Shown in pieces: positions 32,309 to 41,520 of a DNA stretch of 64,000 bases; position 1 is the stretch's first letter; every line of letters starts with the position of its first letter. The stretch lies in NCBI RefSeq assembly GCF_002979455.1, contig NZ_PCOU01000018.1, positions 43,696 to 107,695 of the forward strand, given 5' to 3'. The position numbers and the translations under genes are program-made. The notes below the pieces were generated by a model that ran no database searches, had not been told where the DNA came from, and saw only the letters and a program-made list of their open reading frames with translations. The stretch comes from Chryseobacterium sp. MYb7 (GTDB lineage: Bacteria; Bacteroidota; Bacteroidia; Flavobacteriales; Weeksellaceae).

Positions 32309-33445
32309 ATGATGAAAATAGGAACCTGTGTGGGTATTATTCTATTATGTTTTAACCATATCACAGCTCAGTCTGCAAAAATTGATACTGAAAAACTTCT
32401 TGAATACTATGAAACACAACGCTATGCCGATGCCGCAAAATATCTTCAGAGCATATATCCCGGCGATACACAGGATATAAAAGCCCTTTCTCAAATAGCT
32501 TACTGTAATATGATGGCCGGTAAACTGCCGGAAGCTGAGAAAAATTATCAGAAAATCAATACTCTTCAACCTAATAACCTGCCTACTCTATTCAGTCTGG
32601 CCAGTATTAATTCAAGACGTGGTAATGCGTCCAATGCCAAGGGATATCTTCATCAGATTATTCAGGTGGACAGTCTTAATTTCAATGCTTATAAACAGCT
32701 TGCCATCTATGCAGATACTCCTGAGTCTAAACTTAATTATCTGAAAAAGGCCAATACCCTGAACGCTACAGATCCGGATGTAGCTTATGATCTTTCTCTG
32801 ACTTACAGCAGTCTCAAACAATTTAAACCAGCTTATGATGTACTGAAAACAGCCATTGCTTCTGATCCTGAAAACTTTACTTTACAACAGGCTTTATTAC
32901 CGGTTGCCAATCAGTTGGGAAAGTATCCTGAAGTGATTGAAATTGGTGAAAAACTCCTGAAAAATCATACTGATGTAAATGTGATGAATGATATGGGACA
33001 GGCCTATTTTTATGTAAAAGATTATCAGAAATGCATCAGTCTTTATAAAATGCTGGAAGAGAAGGGAGTGCAGAGCGAAGGCACCTTATATTTCATGACA
33101 TTAAGCTATCGAGAAATGAAAGATTATAATAATGCTGCAATCTATGCTCAAAAAACAATTGATGAAGCGATTTCAGATCATACCACTCTTTACTATGCCG
33201 CACTGGCGGGAATTTATGAATCCAGAAATCAGTATAATGATGCGGTGACGGCTTATAAAAGAGGATTAACTTTTGGTACGAGCAATATTATTTATTATCG
33301 CTTGGGACTTCTTTACGATCTCAATCTGAAACAGCCTAAAAATGCTGCAACTTATTACCAGCTGTATCTTAGAAACAATCCGGATCAGGAAAAAGAAAAA
33401 GAACAAATTGCTTATGCTAAAGGCAGAATCCCTGGTTTAAAATAG
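32309..33445 (+). CDS. Secreted tetratricopeptide-repeat protein
   Basis: The 378-residue protein has a signal peptide (1-20, ending Ile-Thr-Ala-Gln). It is then built almost entirely of TPR units (~28-375). Examples are Ala-Ala-Lys-Tyr-Leu-Gln-Ser-Ile-Tyr-Pro-Gly, Pro-Glu-Ala-Glu-Lys-Asn-Tyr and Ala-Lys-Gly-Tyr-Leu-His-Gln. Periplasmic TPR proteins usually scaffold other proteins. The partner is unknown. It is divergent from DinB. Confidence 0.75.
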   Translation: MMKIGTCVGIILLCFNHITAQSAKIDTEKLLEYYETQRYADAAKYLQSIYPGDTQDIKALSQIAYCNMMAGKLPEAEKNYQKINTLQPNNLPTLFSLASINSRRGNASNAKGYLHQIIQVDSLNFNAYKQLAIYADTPESKLNYLKKANTLNATDPDVAYDLSLTYSSLKQFKPAYDVLKTAIASDPENFTLQQALLPVANQLGKYPEVIEIGEKLLKNHTDVNVMNDMGQAYFYVKDYQKCISLYKMLEEKGVQSEGTLYFMTLSYREMKDYNNAAIYAQKTIDEAISDHTTLYYAALAGIYESRNQYNDAVTAYKRGLTFGTSNIIYYRLGLLYDLNLKQPKNAATYYQLYLRNNPDQEKEKEQIAYAKGRIPGLK

Positions 33446-33501
33446 TAAAAATTACGAATTATTTTGTGATTATAATCACAGATGAAATGATATGTGCCAG
33501 C

Positions 33502-33509
33502 TAAATTTG
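33502..33509 (+). promoter_or_regulatory. -7 box that fixes the start of the NTF2-like gene
   Basis: TAAATTTG (TAnnTTTG) lies 25 bases before the ATG at 33534. It falls inside the longer frame beginning at 33492, so that upstream ATG cannot be in the transcript. Confidence 0.55.
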
Positions 33510-33533
33510 TATTTAACAATTAAAATAAGACTT

Positions 33534-33869
33534 ATGAATAATAAAGGCCAAAACACAGCAGAACAGTTTATCCAATATTTAAATGAAGAAAATTTTGACA
33601 AGGCAGAAAGTTGTCTTGATCCTGGCTTTAAATTCATAGGAGTACTTGGAAAAAGAGAAGGAGCTTCTGTTTATATCACAGATATGAAGCAAATGAAGTT
33701 TAAGTACAAAATTCTGAAAGCTTTTACATCCGGCGAAGATGTATGTTTCTGGTATACCATTGACATGGGAGAAAAAGAAGTAGAGGCTTCCGGATGGTAT
33801 CAGATTAAAGATGGAAAGATTCATACCTTAAAAGTGTTGTTTGATCCCAGACCATTATTAAAAGACTAA
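33534..33869 (+). CDS. NTF2/SnoaL-like protein
   Basis: About 111 residues with the SnoaL-like fold: an N-terminal helix (Ala-Glu-Gln-Phe-Ile-Gln-Tyr-Leu-Asn), a Lys-Phe-Ile-Gly-Val-Leu-Gly-Lys-Arg-Glu-Gly turn, and a strand pattern ending in Gly-Trp-Tyr-Gln-Ile-Lys-Asp-Gly-Lys-Ile. It is small, cytosolic and of unknown substrate. The start at 33534 is chosen over 33492 because the -7 promoter box is between them. Confidence 0.75.
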   Translation: MNNKGQNTAEQFIQYLNEENFDKAESCLDPGFKFIGVLGKREGASVYITDMKQMKFKYKILKAFTSGEDVCFWYTIDMGEKEVEASGWYQIKDGKIHTLKVLFDPRPLLKD

Positions 33870-33943
33870 AATAAAATTAAGATTTTTGTCTCCATTTTTA
33901 TGTTTCAATCGTCATTAAAATGAATAACAAAAAAATATAGATT

Positions 33944-34282
33944 ATGAAAGAATTTGCATTAATCTTCAGACTTAAAGATATTTCCGACTTTAAACCTTCT
34001 CCAGAACAGATCCAGGAACGTCTGAACTGGTTGGGAAACATTGCCGCTCAGAATAAACTGGTCGATAAAGGAAATACTCTTCTGCCTGCCCCTGGAGCTG
34101 CAAAAACTGTAAAACCGGATAATATTGTAACCGACGGACCTTATACGGAAATCAAAGAATTTATCAGCGGATATATTATTATAAGAGCAGAGTCTATAGA
34201 TGAAGCAGTAGAAATGGCAAAAGGAAATCCCATCTTTAAAATCGGAGGTAATATTGAGGTACGTGAAGTTTTGAAGGTATAA
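33944..34282 (+). CDS. YCII (DGPF) family protein
   Basis: The 112-residue protein has the DGPF-family motif Asp-Gly-Pro-Tyr-Thr-Glu-Ile-Lys-Glu-Phe-Ile-Ser-Gly-Tyr and a C-terminal Glu-Val-Arg-Glu-Val-Leu strand. In many genomes these are encoded next to ECF42-type sigma factors and may be part of their response. A likely sigma factor of this type lies 30 kb upstream at 3208. Here the neighbour is the NTF2-like gene, 74 bases upstream in the same direction. Confidence 0.85.
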   Translation: MKEFALIFRLKDISDFKPSPEQIQERLNWLGNIAAQNKLVDKGNTLLPAPGAAKTVKPDNIVTDGPYTEIKEFISGYIIIRAESIDEAVEMAKGNPIFKIGGNIEVREVLKV

Positions 34283-34364
34283 AAATAAGTATGAAGATGG
34301 AAGCCAGGAGTTGGAAGTTATTGCAGCCTAAGTCGAAAACTATTTTCTTTATTCTGCATTTTTA

Positions 34365-34928
34365 TTAAATCCAGCCTACCTTTTTTCTCCAGACTACATA
34401 CCCGGCATCTTTACTGTCAATTTCCGGAATCTCTTCAGGCTCTGGAATATTGCTAATTTCCTCTTTTGAAAGTGCTGGCAGATGTACCTTTTTACGTTCT
34501 TCGTTTAGGTTGTCTTTATTTTCTACAGGATAAATGGCTCTTTCAGCAGTCAGCTGTGTTCCATATTTCTGTGGCTTGCTTTGAAAAACCTGAATCCTAT
34601 CGTATAAATAAGCTTTATTAGCTGGATTAATATCACCACCACTCTCTTCCATCATAATGCAGCATTCTTTCATAAATTCAGGCTCACCAATGGCATGCTG
34701 GATAATCAGCCACGCAGCCTCACTTGCTTTTTCACCCACTTTTGGAATGGTAGGATAGCCGATTTCCAATATAATTTCCCGAAGACGTTGTGCATTGGCT
34801 CTATGAATACGTTCCATTTCAGGATGATAACCTCCGGATAATTCTCCTGCTTCCAAGAGTTTTCCTCTTACTGACAGATCTTTATCAGCCATTTCAAGGA
34901 GTTCTTTTTCAAAAGGTAGATGATTCAT
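34365..34928 (-). CDS. DUF6624-family protein
   Basis: About 187 residues. The core (~45-110) has Ile-Gly-Tyr-Pro-Thr-Ile-Pro-Lys-Val-Gly-Glu-Lys-Ala-Ser-Glu-Ala-Ala-Trp-Leu-Ile and Ile-Gln-His-Ala, the diagnostic pattern of DUF6624. The function is unknown. The ATG at 34928 is preferred: upstream residues (Asn-His-Gln-Ser-Pro-Ile-Ile-Ile) translate a low-complexity GATTGAT-like repeat. It is cotranscribed with the ATPase gene 5' to it. Confidence 0.75.
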   Translation of the reverse strand: MNHLPFEKELLEMADKDLSVRGKLLEAGELSGGYHPEMERIHRANAQRLREIILEIGYPTIPKVGEKASEAAWLIIQHAIGEPEFMKECCIMMEESGGDINPANKAYLYDRIQVFQSKPQKYGTQLTAERAIYPVENKDNLNEERKKVHLPALSKEEISNIPEPEEIPEIDSKDAGYVVWRKKVGWI

Positions 34929-34972
34929 ACTATAAATGATAATTGGTGATTGATGATTGATAAGCAATTAAT

Positions 34973-35533
34973 TTAATTAGTATATGAAAGGGTATCAAGG
35001 ATGAAACGTGCTCTGCTTTCAACTGCAGATTTCGGGACTTCTATGAGATTGTATCCGTATTCCTGATAAATTTCCTTCATGCATTCAAAGGTAAGAATCG
35101 CTTTTTCAATGGTTTGTTTTCTTTCCTGATCATTTTCGTAAATTTCTTTCCATGGTGGAAGAATAAAAACATTGTTATGATACACCATTTCTTTTGCTTT
35201 CGCTTCCATGAATGCCGGAATTGGAATATTCTCAAGCCTCATATAACCAAGAGTATCCAATATTCCTCGGTCGAAGAAAACAGGTCCCACATTGTTCATC
35301 TGACTTATTTTCAAGTACGATTTTACAGATTCTTTAAACATCAGTTCTGCAAAAAGTTCTTTATTTATCCATGGAAGTCCTTCACCATTAGAATCAATTT
35401 GTTCCTTAATGATTTTCCTTCCTTCTTCAGGTACCGTTTCCAGTCCGTTTTTGTTTAATTCATCCAGCAAGGTCGTCTTTCCTGCTCCAGGACCACCCGT
35501 CATGATATATACTATTGAATTATCCTGCTTCAT
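34973..35533 (-). CDS. P-loop AAA-type ATPase/kinase-like protein
   Basis: About 186 residues. The Walker A motif Gly-Gly-Pro-Gly-Ala-Gly-Lys-Thr-Thr (~12-20) opens the protein. A Val-Phe-Phe-Asp-Arg-Gly-Ile-Leu-Asp segment (~91) forms the second nucleotide-binding strand. The length matches AAA_28-type small ATPases, several of which act as nucleoside or sugar kinases. Substrate unknown. The ATG at 35533 is preferred over GTG at 35542. It lies 25 bases after the luciferase-like gene, so they are probably in one operon with DUF6624. Confidence 0.75.
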   Translation of the reverse strand: MKQDNSIVYIMTGGPGAGKTTLLDELNKNGLETVPEEGRKIIKEQIDSNGEGLPWINKELFAELMFKESVKSYLKISQMNNVGPVFFDRGILDTLGYMRLENIPIPAFMEAKAKEMVYHNNVFILPPWKEIYENDQERKQTIEKAILTFECMKEIYQEYGYNLIEVPKSAVESRARFILDTLSYTN

Positions 35534-35558
35534 GGTTTTCACTTATATTCTGGAGAAC

Positions 35559-36554
35559 TTATTTATTATTGTTAATGATATTTTTATACGTATTGATACG
35601 ATCTTCTTCCTGATGCATATTGCATAATATGAGGAGATCATCCGTATTATATTTTGCTGAAACCTGCTGCAACTTTTGATTGACAGACTCTGGTGTTTCT
35701 ATGATAATCCTATCCAAAATGGTAAAAAACTCTTCATCATCATGAGTTCCCAAAATCCTTTGCTCTACAACTTCAGGGGAAAGTACAGCATTGGGACTGG
35801 CCAGCTGCCGTGACTGTAAAAACTGATATGCCATACCATAAGCATTCCTTTTAGCCTGATCAAAAGTATCTGATACTGATACCGCCACTGCAATCTGTAA
35901 AGAAGGCTGAGAAAAATATTGAGTCTCATCGAATTCTCTGAGATAAACTTCTGTATTTTCCATCCCGTTCTCATTGTTCATAAAAGCAGCAAACGAATAG
36001 CCAATCCCATGTTTTGCAGCTTCTTTTGCAGAGGTCATTCCTGAGCCCAGCCACATGATCTCAGGGATGTGTTTTACTTGAGTAGGTTGTGCAATCAATC
36101 CGTCATAAATCCCTTTTTCATCTTTTATAAATTGAATAATCTCTTCCAGTTTAGTTTCCATATTGGATAGAATGACAGGTTTGTGATTATTCAAAGCCAT
36201 CACCGCATCTTTCAATCCTCCGGGAGCTTTTCCCAGTCCGAGAATAAAGCGTTCAGGATAAAGGGTTGACAGCATTTTGGTCCATTCCGCGATCTTATAA
36301 GCAGAATAATTTCGCATCATAATGCCGGCCGTTCCTATCTTGATATGATTTGTTTTACTGAGTACAATCGCAGCTAATAATTCAGGGCTGGAACTTCCAT
36401 AAGCTTCTACCCCATGATGTTCGGAATACATGATACTGTGAAAACCAGTTTCTTCAGCCAATAAAGCCAGATTAATACTGTTTTCCAAAGCAGATGCTGC
36501 ACTGCCGCCCATGGTGGTAGGCGACTGGTCTAATATCCCTAATTTCAGCTTCAT
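35559..36554 (-). CDS. Luciferase-like (LLM class) flavin monooxygenase
   Basis: A 331-residue protein with the bacterial-luciferase TIM-barrel. It begins Leu-Gly-Ile-Leu-Asp-Gln-Ser-Pro, carries the Tyr-Ser-Glu-His-His-Gly (~42-47) family motif, and has Ile-Lys-Ile-Gly-Thr-Ala-Gly-Ile-Met at ~71-79. These enzymes use reduced FMN from a separate reductase. Substrate unknown. An HxlR regulator lies 66 bases upstream in the same direction and probably controls it. Confidence 0.9.
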   Translation of the reverse strand: MKLKLGILDQSPTTMGGSAASALENSINLALLAEETGFHSIMYSEHHGVEAYGSSSPELLAAIVLSKTNHIKIGTAGIMMRNYSAYKIAEWTKMLSTLYPERFILGLGKAPGGLKDAVMALNNHKPVILSNMETKLEEIIQFIKDEKGIYDGLIAQPTQVKHIPEIMWLGSGMTSAKEAAKHGIGYSFAAFMNNENGMENTEVYLREFDETQYFSQPSLQIAVAVSVSDTFDQAKRNAYGMAYQFLQSRQLASPNAVLSPEVVEQRILGTHDDEEFFTILDRIIIETPESVNQKLQQVSAKYNTDDLLILCNMHQEEDRINTYKNIINNNK

Positions 36555-36620
36555 ACTATTGAATCAATTTTATGGTGAAGGTATGAAAAAAGCTTTATTG
36601 AATGGAGAAATATCCGCTGG

Positions 36621-36977
36621 TCATTCTTTGGGTGGAAACACAATTCCTTCCTCTTTGATCAAATCATAACCAAAATTCATAATGGTTTCAATTACCGGAA
36701 TCGCTTTTTTCCCTTTTTCTGTAAGACTGTACTCCACTTTTGGCGGCACTACAGGAAATACTTCACGGTGGATCATGTCTTTAGCTTCCAGTTCGCGCAG
36801 CTGGCTGGTCAGCATCTTATCTGTAATATGTGGAATATCTTTTTTAAGTTCACTGAAACGAAGAGGTTTCTCCTGTAACCTCCACAGGATAGGCATTTTC
36901 CAGGTTCCTCCGATATGGCTTAAAGCAAATTCAATAGGCGTATAATACAGTCTTTTATCATGGAAAAATTCAGGCAT
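36621..36977 (-). CDS. HxlR-family transcriptional regulator
   Basis: The 118-residue protein is a complete HxlR-type winged helix: Gly-Gly-Thr-Trp-Lys-Met-Pro-Ile-Leu-Trp-Arg-Leu (~24-35), Arg-Phe-Ser-Glu-Leu-Lys-Lys-Asp-Ile-Pro-His-Ile (~40-51) and Val-Glu-Tyr-Ser-Leu-Thr-Glu-Lys-Gly (~83-91). Members sense redox or electrophile stress and often regulate adjacent oxidoreductases. There is no Cys here, so it is not a thiol switch of the HypR type. The likely target is the flavin monooxygenase next to it. Confidence 0.93.
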   Translation of the reverse strand: MPEFFHDKRLYYTPIEFALSHIGGTWKMPILWRLQEKPLRFSELKKDIPHITDKMLTSQLRELEAKDMIHREVFPVVPPKVEYSLTEKGKKAIPVIETIMNFGYDLIKEEGIVFPPKE

Positions 36978-37093
36978 AGGAATCGTTTTTACCGTTACAC
37001 TTTATGAAAAATAAGTGTTATCTAAAAAAATAATTTAATAAAAATTCAAAGAACCGGCTTGATTTCAATTGTTAAAATTTTAAAGTTTTATAC

Positions 37094-37729
37094 TTAGAAC
37101 TTAAGCATATTCAGCTGGCTAAATTCCTCTTTTCTGTATATTTTCTCAATTTTACCTTCTTTCAGTAAAGCTATTGTATCACAGGTATTAAACAGCGTTT
37201 CAATGATATGGGAACTCACAATAACAATCTTGTTTTCGGATTTCAGTTGTCTGATGATGTCATAAAGAAGATGAACTCCCTCAAAATCAACCCCATTGAA
37301 AGGCTCATCCAGAATATTGATTGGTTTATCCAACATCAGCATTCCGGTAAGTGCCAGTTTTTTCTTCATTCCGCTGGAGTAATACTGTACATATTTTTTC
37401 AAAGGGAGATTAAATTTTTCAATAATTTCTTTGATTTCATTTTCTTTTTTTGAAGTAAAATAAGCAAGATACTCTTCTCCCGTAATATAAGGATAAAAGT
37501 AGTTTTCAGTTTCAAGATAAGAAATCATTTCCCTTTTCAGCTGTTCATTCTTCCAGGTAATATTCCCTGAAAAAGGAACACTTCGGTACAGGGCTTCAAA
37601 CAGAGTGGTCTTTCCTTCTCCATTTTTCCCAAGCAATCCTATTATACAGCCTTCTTCTACGGATAGATTCAGATTGTTTAAAACTTTCTGATTTTTAAAC
37701 TGAACGTGTATATTTTTAATCTCCAACAT
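37094..37729 (-). CDS. ABC transporter ATP-binding protein
   Basis: A short (211-residue) ABC ATPase with Walker A Gly-Leu-Leu-Gly-Lys-Asn-Gly-Glu-Gly-Lys-Thr-Thr (~32-43), the signature Ser-Ser-Gly-Met-Lys-Lys-Lys (~118) and Walker B Ile-Asn-Ile-Leu-Asp-Glu-Pro (~134). The H-loop His is in Val-Ser-Ser-His-Ile-Ile (~170). The signature is Ser-Ser-Gly instead of Leu-Ser-Gly-Gly, as in several export-type systems. It overlaps the membrane gene by 14 bases, so the two are translationally linked. Substrate unknown. Confidence 0.92.
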   Translation of the reverse strand: MLEIKNIHVQFKNQKVLNNLNLSVEEGCIIGLLGKNGEGKTTLFEALYRSVPFSGNITWKNEQLKREMISYLETENYFYPYITGEEYLAYFTSKKENEIKEIIEKFNLPLKKYVQYYSSGMKKKLALTGMLMLDKPINILDEPFNGVDFEGVHLLYDIIRQLKSENKIVIVSSHIIETLFNTCDTIALLKEGKIEKIYRKEEFSQLNMLKF

Positions 37730-38627
37730 AGGTTCTGATATTTTGAGAAGCTTCTTTGATATTTTTTTTCAGCAAAAATAAGGCTGGGAGAATGGTTATG
37801 CTGCATATTGTATATTCAATAAAAACTCCCATATTAAAGTAATTATTCTTTTCTTTATAATGATACTGCTTATATTTTCTGGTTAAAATCAGTAAAAAAT
37901 ACAGATTCATAAAAGTAAAATAATAAAGCAGATACAGACTTTCGGCAGGATTCAGGATCAGAAACAGACAGTAAGCCGGTAACAGTAAAATATTAAAAAA
38001 CAAAGAGTTTCTTCTGATTTTCTCTTTCAAGGTATATTTTCTGAAATACATTTCCAGCATTTCTTTGTTTTCATTGGGTTCATAAACATGCGAGATATAA
38101 TCCAATGCAAAAAATCCTGCCAGAAACAGAGTTACAGGATGGTAAGACGAGGAGCTTATCATCAACAATCCCAAAATTGCCAACCCTGTATTTTTTCTCA
38201 GGAAGCTTTTCCATTCAAACAAATCATCAGGAATACCATTCCATTGTAAAGTCAGCCAGGGTTGTTTTTTTGGAGTGATAAAAGGCAGTAAGACCAATAG
38301 CGGCAGTGGAAACAATACCGTTTTATCCCATTTATAATGGATATTTCCGCATAATAGGATGATGTAGATACATGCAGCCTCCAAAACAATAACCCACAGC
38401 CAGCCATTAACAAAAACTTTCTTCAGAAAAGGAATATCTTTCCTTTCATAGTGAAACAGTAGTGTAAGCATAAAAAATAATGGCGGATAATAATAGTTTT
38501 CCGGCAGCTTCATGAGCATCAGAATTCCAAGAATAATCAATACAGGAACGCCTGCTCTTGGATTCAGATTTAACAGTCTGAAAGTTTGATAGAATCTGAA
38601 TTTTAGGTGATGTAATTTTTTTTTCAA
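37716..38627 (-). CDS. Membrane protein, probable ABC permease
   Basis: The 303-residue protein has about seven hydrophobic segments separated by short polar loops. No peptidase or transporter motif stands out, but the 14-base overlap with the ABC ATPase makes it the permease candidate. The start is uncertain: the frame opens with TTG at 38627 and there is no ATG for ~35 residues. A second 81-residue membrane protein and the HExxH protein upstream may belong to the same system. Confidence 0.65.
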   Translation of the reverse strand: MKKKLHHLKFRFYQTFRLLNLNPRAGVPVLIILGILMLMKLPENYYYPPLFFMLTLLFHYERKDIPFLKKVFVNGWLWVIVLEAACIYIILLCGNIHYKWDKTVLFPLPLLVLLPFITPKKQPWLTLQWNGIPDDLFEWKSFLRKNTGLAILGLLMISSSSYHPVTLFLAGFFALDYISHVYEPNENKEMLEMYFRKYTLKEKIRRNSLFFNILLLPAYCLFLILNPAESLYLLYYFTFMNLYFLLILTRKYKQYHYKEKNNYFNMGVFIEYTICSITILPALFLLKKNIKEASQNIRTYVGD

Positions 38628-38687
38628 AAGGATTAACTGAAGATTTTAAAGATAGCTATTTTAACAGAAGTATAGTACATCTATACC

Positions 38688-38933
38688 TCATTTTTTTCTA
38701 ATAATATAATACAAAAAAGTGAGTAATAAAGCACCTCCCATAATGATCAGCCACCAGTAAGGCAAAACCCAAAGCACAAAATATTGTATGGAATTAACCA
38801 GATAGAAAAACATATTCTCCGAAGGATAAACCTGTCTGAAGGCAGAATCTGTAAGCCCCAGAATATAAGCTAACAAAGACAGTATCATGATGTTTATGAT
38901 GAACACTTTGAGTATATTTTTCTTCATAGCCAT
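38688..38933 (-). CDS. Small two-helix membrane protein
   Basis: An 81-residue protein with two strongly hydrophobic segments (about 8-28 and 55-76) and a basic C-terminus (Arg-Lys-Lys). It lies between the HExxH protein and the ABC permease, on the same strand. Function unknown, possibly part of the ABC system. Confidence 0.55.
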   Translation of the reverse strand: MAMKKNILKVFIINIMILSLLAYILGLTDSAFRQVYPSENMFFYLVNSIQYFVLWVLPYWWLIIMGGALLLTFLYYIIRKK

Positions 38934-38966
38934 ATTTAAAAATAAAAAAGTTGAATCGCTATCAAA

Positions 38967-40262
38967 CTATCTGTTCCCAGTTTTAAACTTGATAAGAAGC
39001 TTCTCGTCTTTCAGAGAATAGCCCTCTTTGGATCTGAAACTTTTATTGGTAAGAAAAAATTCATACTCTTTATCAGGCTTAAGATTTACACCCAGGACCA
39101 ATGTTTTATCATTGTTTTCCATTCCAATAACTTTGGTGATCGGCATATATTCTTTTCCTTTTTCTGAAAGATTGAAAGAATAATATTCCGGCACCATCTC
39201 CTTTGAAAAAGTAATTCGTATTTCTTTTGTATCAGGGTTTACACGTACAGAACCATTTACAGGATCTATTTTTACAACAGCGGGCGAGTTTTTCTGATAT
39301 TCCTTCATCAGATCTTTCGTTTTTTCTTTAAAAAATTTTGATTGGGTAAGGAAATCCTCAACAGCCTTATCATTGTCATAATTCAGCTCAATGATATCTT
39401 TGATAGCCTGTTTTTTATTTTTGGCATTCTGGTAATACAATTTACTGATCTCATACCCTACATAATATCCTAAATCTGCACTTTCTCCTTTATCTCTTCC
39501 ATTATAAAGCCAGTTGGCAAGATTTCCTGTGAACATGTCTTTTTTAAACCGATCTTTCACTTTATCTGCATGAGCCAGTCCATAAGATACATATTTCCTT
39601 TCCAGAGGTTTATTCATCACAAGCTCAGCAATCAGGTCGCATGATCCTTCTTTTATAGATTGATTTAAAACCCTTCTGCGGTTGCCCGTTTGCTGGGTAT
39701 GAATATATTCATGAATATTCAGAGAAACAATATTATCCAGAGACTGCATTGCAAAAACGCCTTTCAGCCATTCATCTTTGAATTCTGAAACATCTGTAGA
39801 CGAAAGTCCTGTGGCAAGTTCAGCTCCTACCAGCACCATATTATCACTCACCGTTCCTCCGGAATTCAGCCCGCCAATGGTAAAATACATTTCAGCATCT
39901 TTAAGTTCAGGATATATTTCTTTTAACTTGACAACACTGGCTTCCAGTTCATTGGTTTTGGTTTTTATGGTCAAAGTATTGGGTCTGACAGAATTCCAGA
40001 ATTTAGGATATTTATCAATGACTTTTACATATGCACTATCATTATAATTTCTGGATTTCATAAAAGCTTTTAAGCCTTTTGTAGCTTTATCGGTATACAA
40101 TCTTTTTATCAGATCCAGTTTTTGGGTGTGATTGTCTGTCTTTTGAATGCTGTCATAAGCGACCCAAAAATTATCAATATCTGAAGTGAAAATTTTGGCC
40201 GATTTTTGTGAAAAAGCACTTGCAAATACAAGTGAGAAAATAATGGAGGTAAAACGTTTCAT
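38967..40262 (-). CDS. Secreted HExxH protein with C-terminal Ig-like domain
   Basis: About 431 residues. ATG at 40262 starts a signal peptide (ending Ala-Phe-Ser-Gln). The upstream in-frame ATG at 40295 would place extra hydrophobic residues first. Around residue 200, Asn-Ile-His-Glu-Tyr-Ile-His-Thr-Gln-Gln gives an HExxH zinc-binding motif. With Glu-Gly-Ser-Cys-Asp further on, this resembles DUF2268/GldB-like gluzincins. The C-terminal ~100 residues look like a bacterial Ig-like (SbsA-type) domain (Val-Arg-Val-Asn-Pro-Asp-Thr-Lys-Glu-Ile-Arg-Ile-Thr-Phe-Ser). Likely a periplasmic or surface metalloprotease. Upstream of the small membrane and ABC genes. Confidence 0.75.
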   Translation of the reverse strand: MKRFTSIIFSLVFASAFSQKSAKIFTSDIDNFWVAYDSIQKTDNHTQKLDLIKRLYTDKATKGLKAFMKSRNYNDSAYVKVIDKYPKFWNSVRPNTLTIKTKTNELEASVVKLKEIYPELKDAEMYFTIGGLNSGGTVSDNMVLVGAELATGLSSTDVSEFKDEWLKGVFAMQSLDNIVSLNIHEYIHTQQTGNRRRVLNQSIKEGSCDLIAELVMNKPLERKYVSYGLAHADKVKDRFKKDMFTGNLANWLYNGRDKGESADLGYYVGYEISKLYYQNAKNKKQAIKDIIELNYDNDKAVEDFLTQSKFFKEKTKDLMKEYQKNSPAVVKIDPVNGSVRVNPDTKEIRITFSKEMVPEYYSFNLSEKGKEYMPITKVIGMENNDKTLVLGVNLKPDKEYEFFLTNKSFRSKEGYSLKDEKLLIKFKTGNR

Positions 40263-40499
40263 GATTATTTTTAACAGTAACAATGATACATACAATTATT
40301 GTATTTTACAACAGTCTTTTTACCGTATAAACACGGTACATTTTAAAAGAATAAAGACTAAAAATCTATCCTAATAACTCCAACAAAGAAAGATTACAAT
40401 CTTGGGGTTGTTATTTATTTATATCAATTCCAAATAATTTTAATTCTTTCCATTTTATTGTCGCAAATATTTAATACTTTAGCTTAATAATTTGAACAA

Positions 40500-41381
40500 A
40501 TGGGAATAATCCTTAAACCAATTGATATTGTAGATGATATTTCACAAGAAGATTTCCGTGAAAAATATCTAAAGCCATGTAAGCCAGTGGTAATCAAGAA
40601 TATGGCAAGAAAATGGCCTGCCTACCAAAAATGGACGATGGAGTATATGAAAGAAGTAGTAGGAGACGTTGAAGTTCCCCTTTACGACAGTTCCAAAGCA
40701 GATCCTGCCGCTCCTATCAATACTCCAACGACGAAAATGCCTTTTAGCGAGTATGTAGACCTGATTCAAAGGGAGCCTACTGATCTAAGAATATTTTTCT
40801 TTGATCCTATAAAATTTGCACCCAAACTTCTGGACGATTATGTTCCGCCAAAGAATCTGATGGGAGGATTTTTAGATAAATATCCGAGTATGTTTTTTGG
40901 AGGTAAGGGCTCTGTGACTTTCCTTCATTATGATATTGATATGCCGCATATTTTCCATACGCATTTCAATGGAAGGAAACATGTCCTTCTGTTTGAATAC
41001 AAATGGAAATCAAGGCTTTATAAACTTCCATATGCTACGTATGCACTGGAAGATTATGATATTGCCAATCCTGATTTTGAGAAATTCCCGGCATTGGATG
41101 GTATTGAAGGCATCGAGTGTTTCCTTGAACACGGAGATACACTCTTCATGCCTACCGGATGGTGGCACTGGATGAAATATCTGGACGGTTCTTTCTCTAT
41201 TTCTCTGCGTGCATGGGACAAAAGCTGGGCTGTAAAAGCACATTCTCTTTGGAACCTTGCTGTTCAGCGTAATTTTGATAATTTCATGAAAGGACGATAC
41301 AAAAAAAGGTATATGGACTGGAAAGAAAGAAAAGCAGTAGAAATAGCGAATAATGCATTAAAAAAAGGGCTTCCTAAATAG
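40500..41381 (+). CDS. Cupin-like (JmjC-type) dioxygenase family protein
   Basis: A 293-residue Cupin_8-type protein. The putative Fe(II) ligands are His (~144, Phe-Leu-His-Tyr-Asp), Asp two residues later, and His in Gly-Trp-Trp-His (~225). Leu-Phe-Met-Pro-Thr-Gly-Trp-Trp-His is the classic JmjC/Cupin_8 strand. These are 2-oxoglutarate-dependent hydroxylases, often acting on proteins. Target unknown. It is followed by a strong terminator. Confidence 0.85.
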   Translation: MGIILKPIDIVDDISQEDFREKYLKPCKPVVIKNMARKWPAYQKWTMEYMKEVVGDVEVPLYDSSKADPAAPINTPTTKMPFSEYVDLIQREPTDLRIFFFDPIKFAPKLLDDYVPPKNLMGGFLDKYPSMFFGGKGSVTFLHYDIDMPHIFHTHFNGRKHVLLFEYKWKSRLYKLPYATYALEDYDIANPDFEKFPALDGIEGIECFLEHGDTLFMPTGWWHWMKYLDGSFSISLRAWDKSWAVKAHSLWNLAVQRNFDNFMKGRYKKRYMDWKERKAVEIANNALKKGLPK

Positions 41382-41405
41382 CCCGGAAGCAATTCTTATA
41401 CAAAC

Positions 41406-41446
41406 AAAGAGTGGACGGTTTATTACCATCGTCCACTCTTTTTTTA
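41406..41446 (+). terminator. Rho-independent terminator after cupin gene
   Basis: AAAGAGTGGACG (41406-41417) pairs with CGTCCACTCTTT (41430-41441), then a T-run. Confidence 0.9.
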
Positions 41447-41520
41447 TTCGTGGACTTATTATGGAAATATCATTTAAAATTTAATTAAATTGCATATTAC
41501 GTTCCCTAATACCCGAATAT

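Noticed and set aside
33492..33533. Upstream ATG of the NTF2-like gene (33492)
   Set aside because: The -7 box at 33502-33509 is inside that extension, so it would not be transcribed.
34928..34967. Longer DUF6624 start at 34967
   Set aside because: The extra residues translate a simple GATTGAT-type repeat and no family member begins this way to my knowledge.
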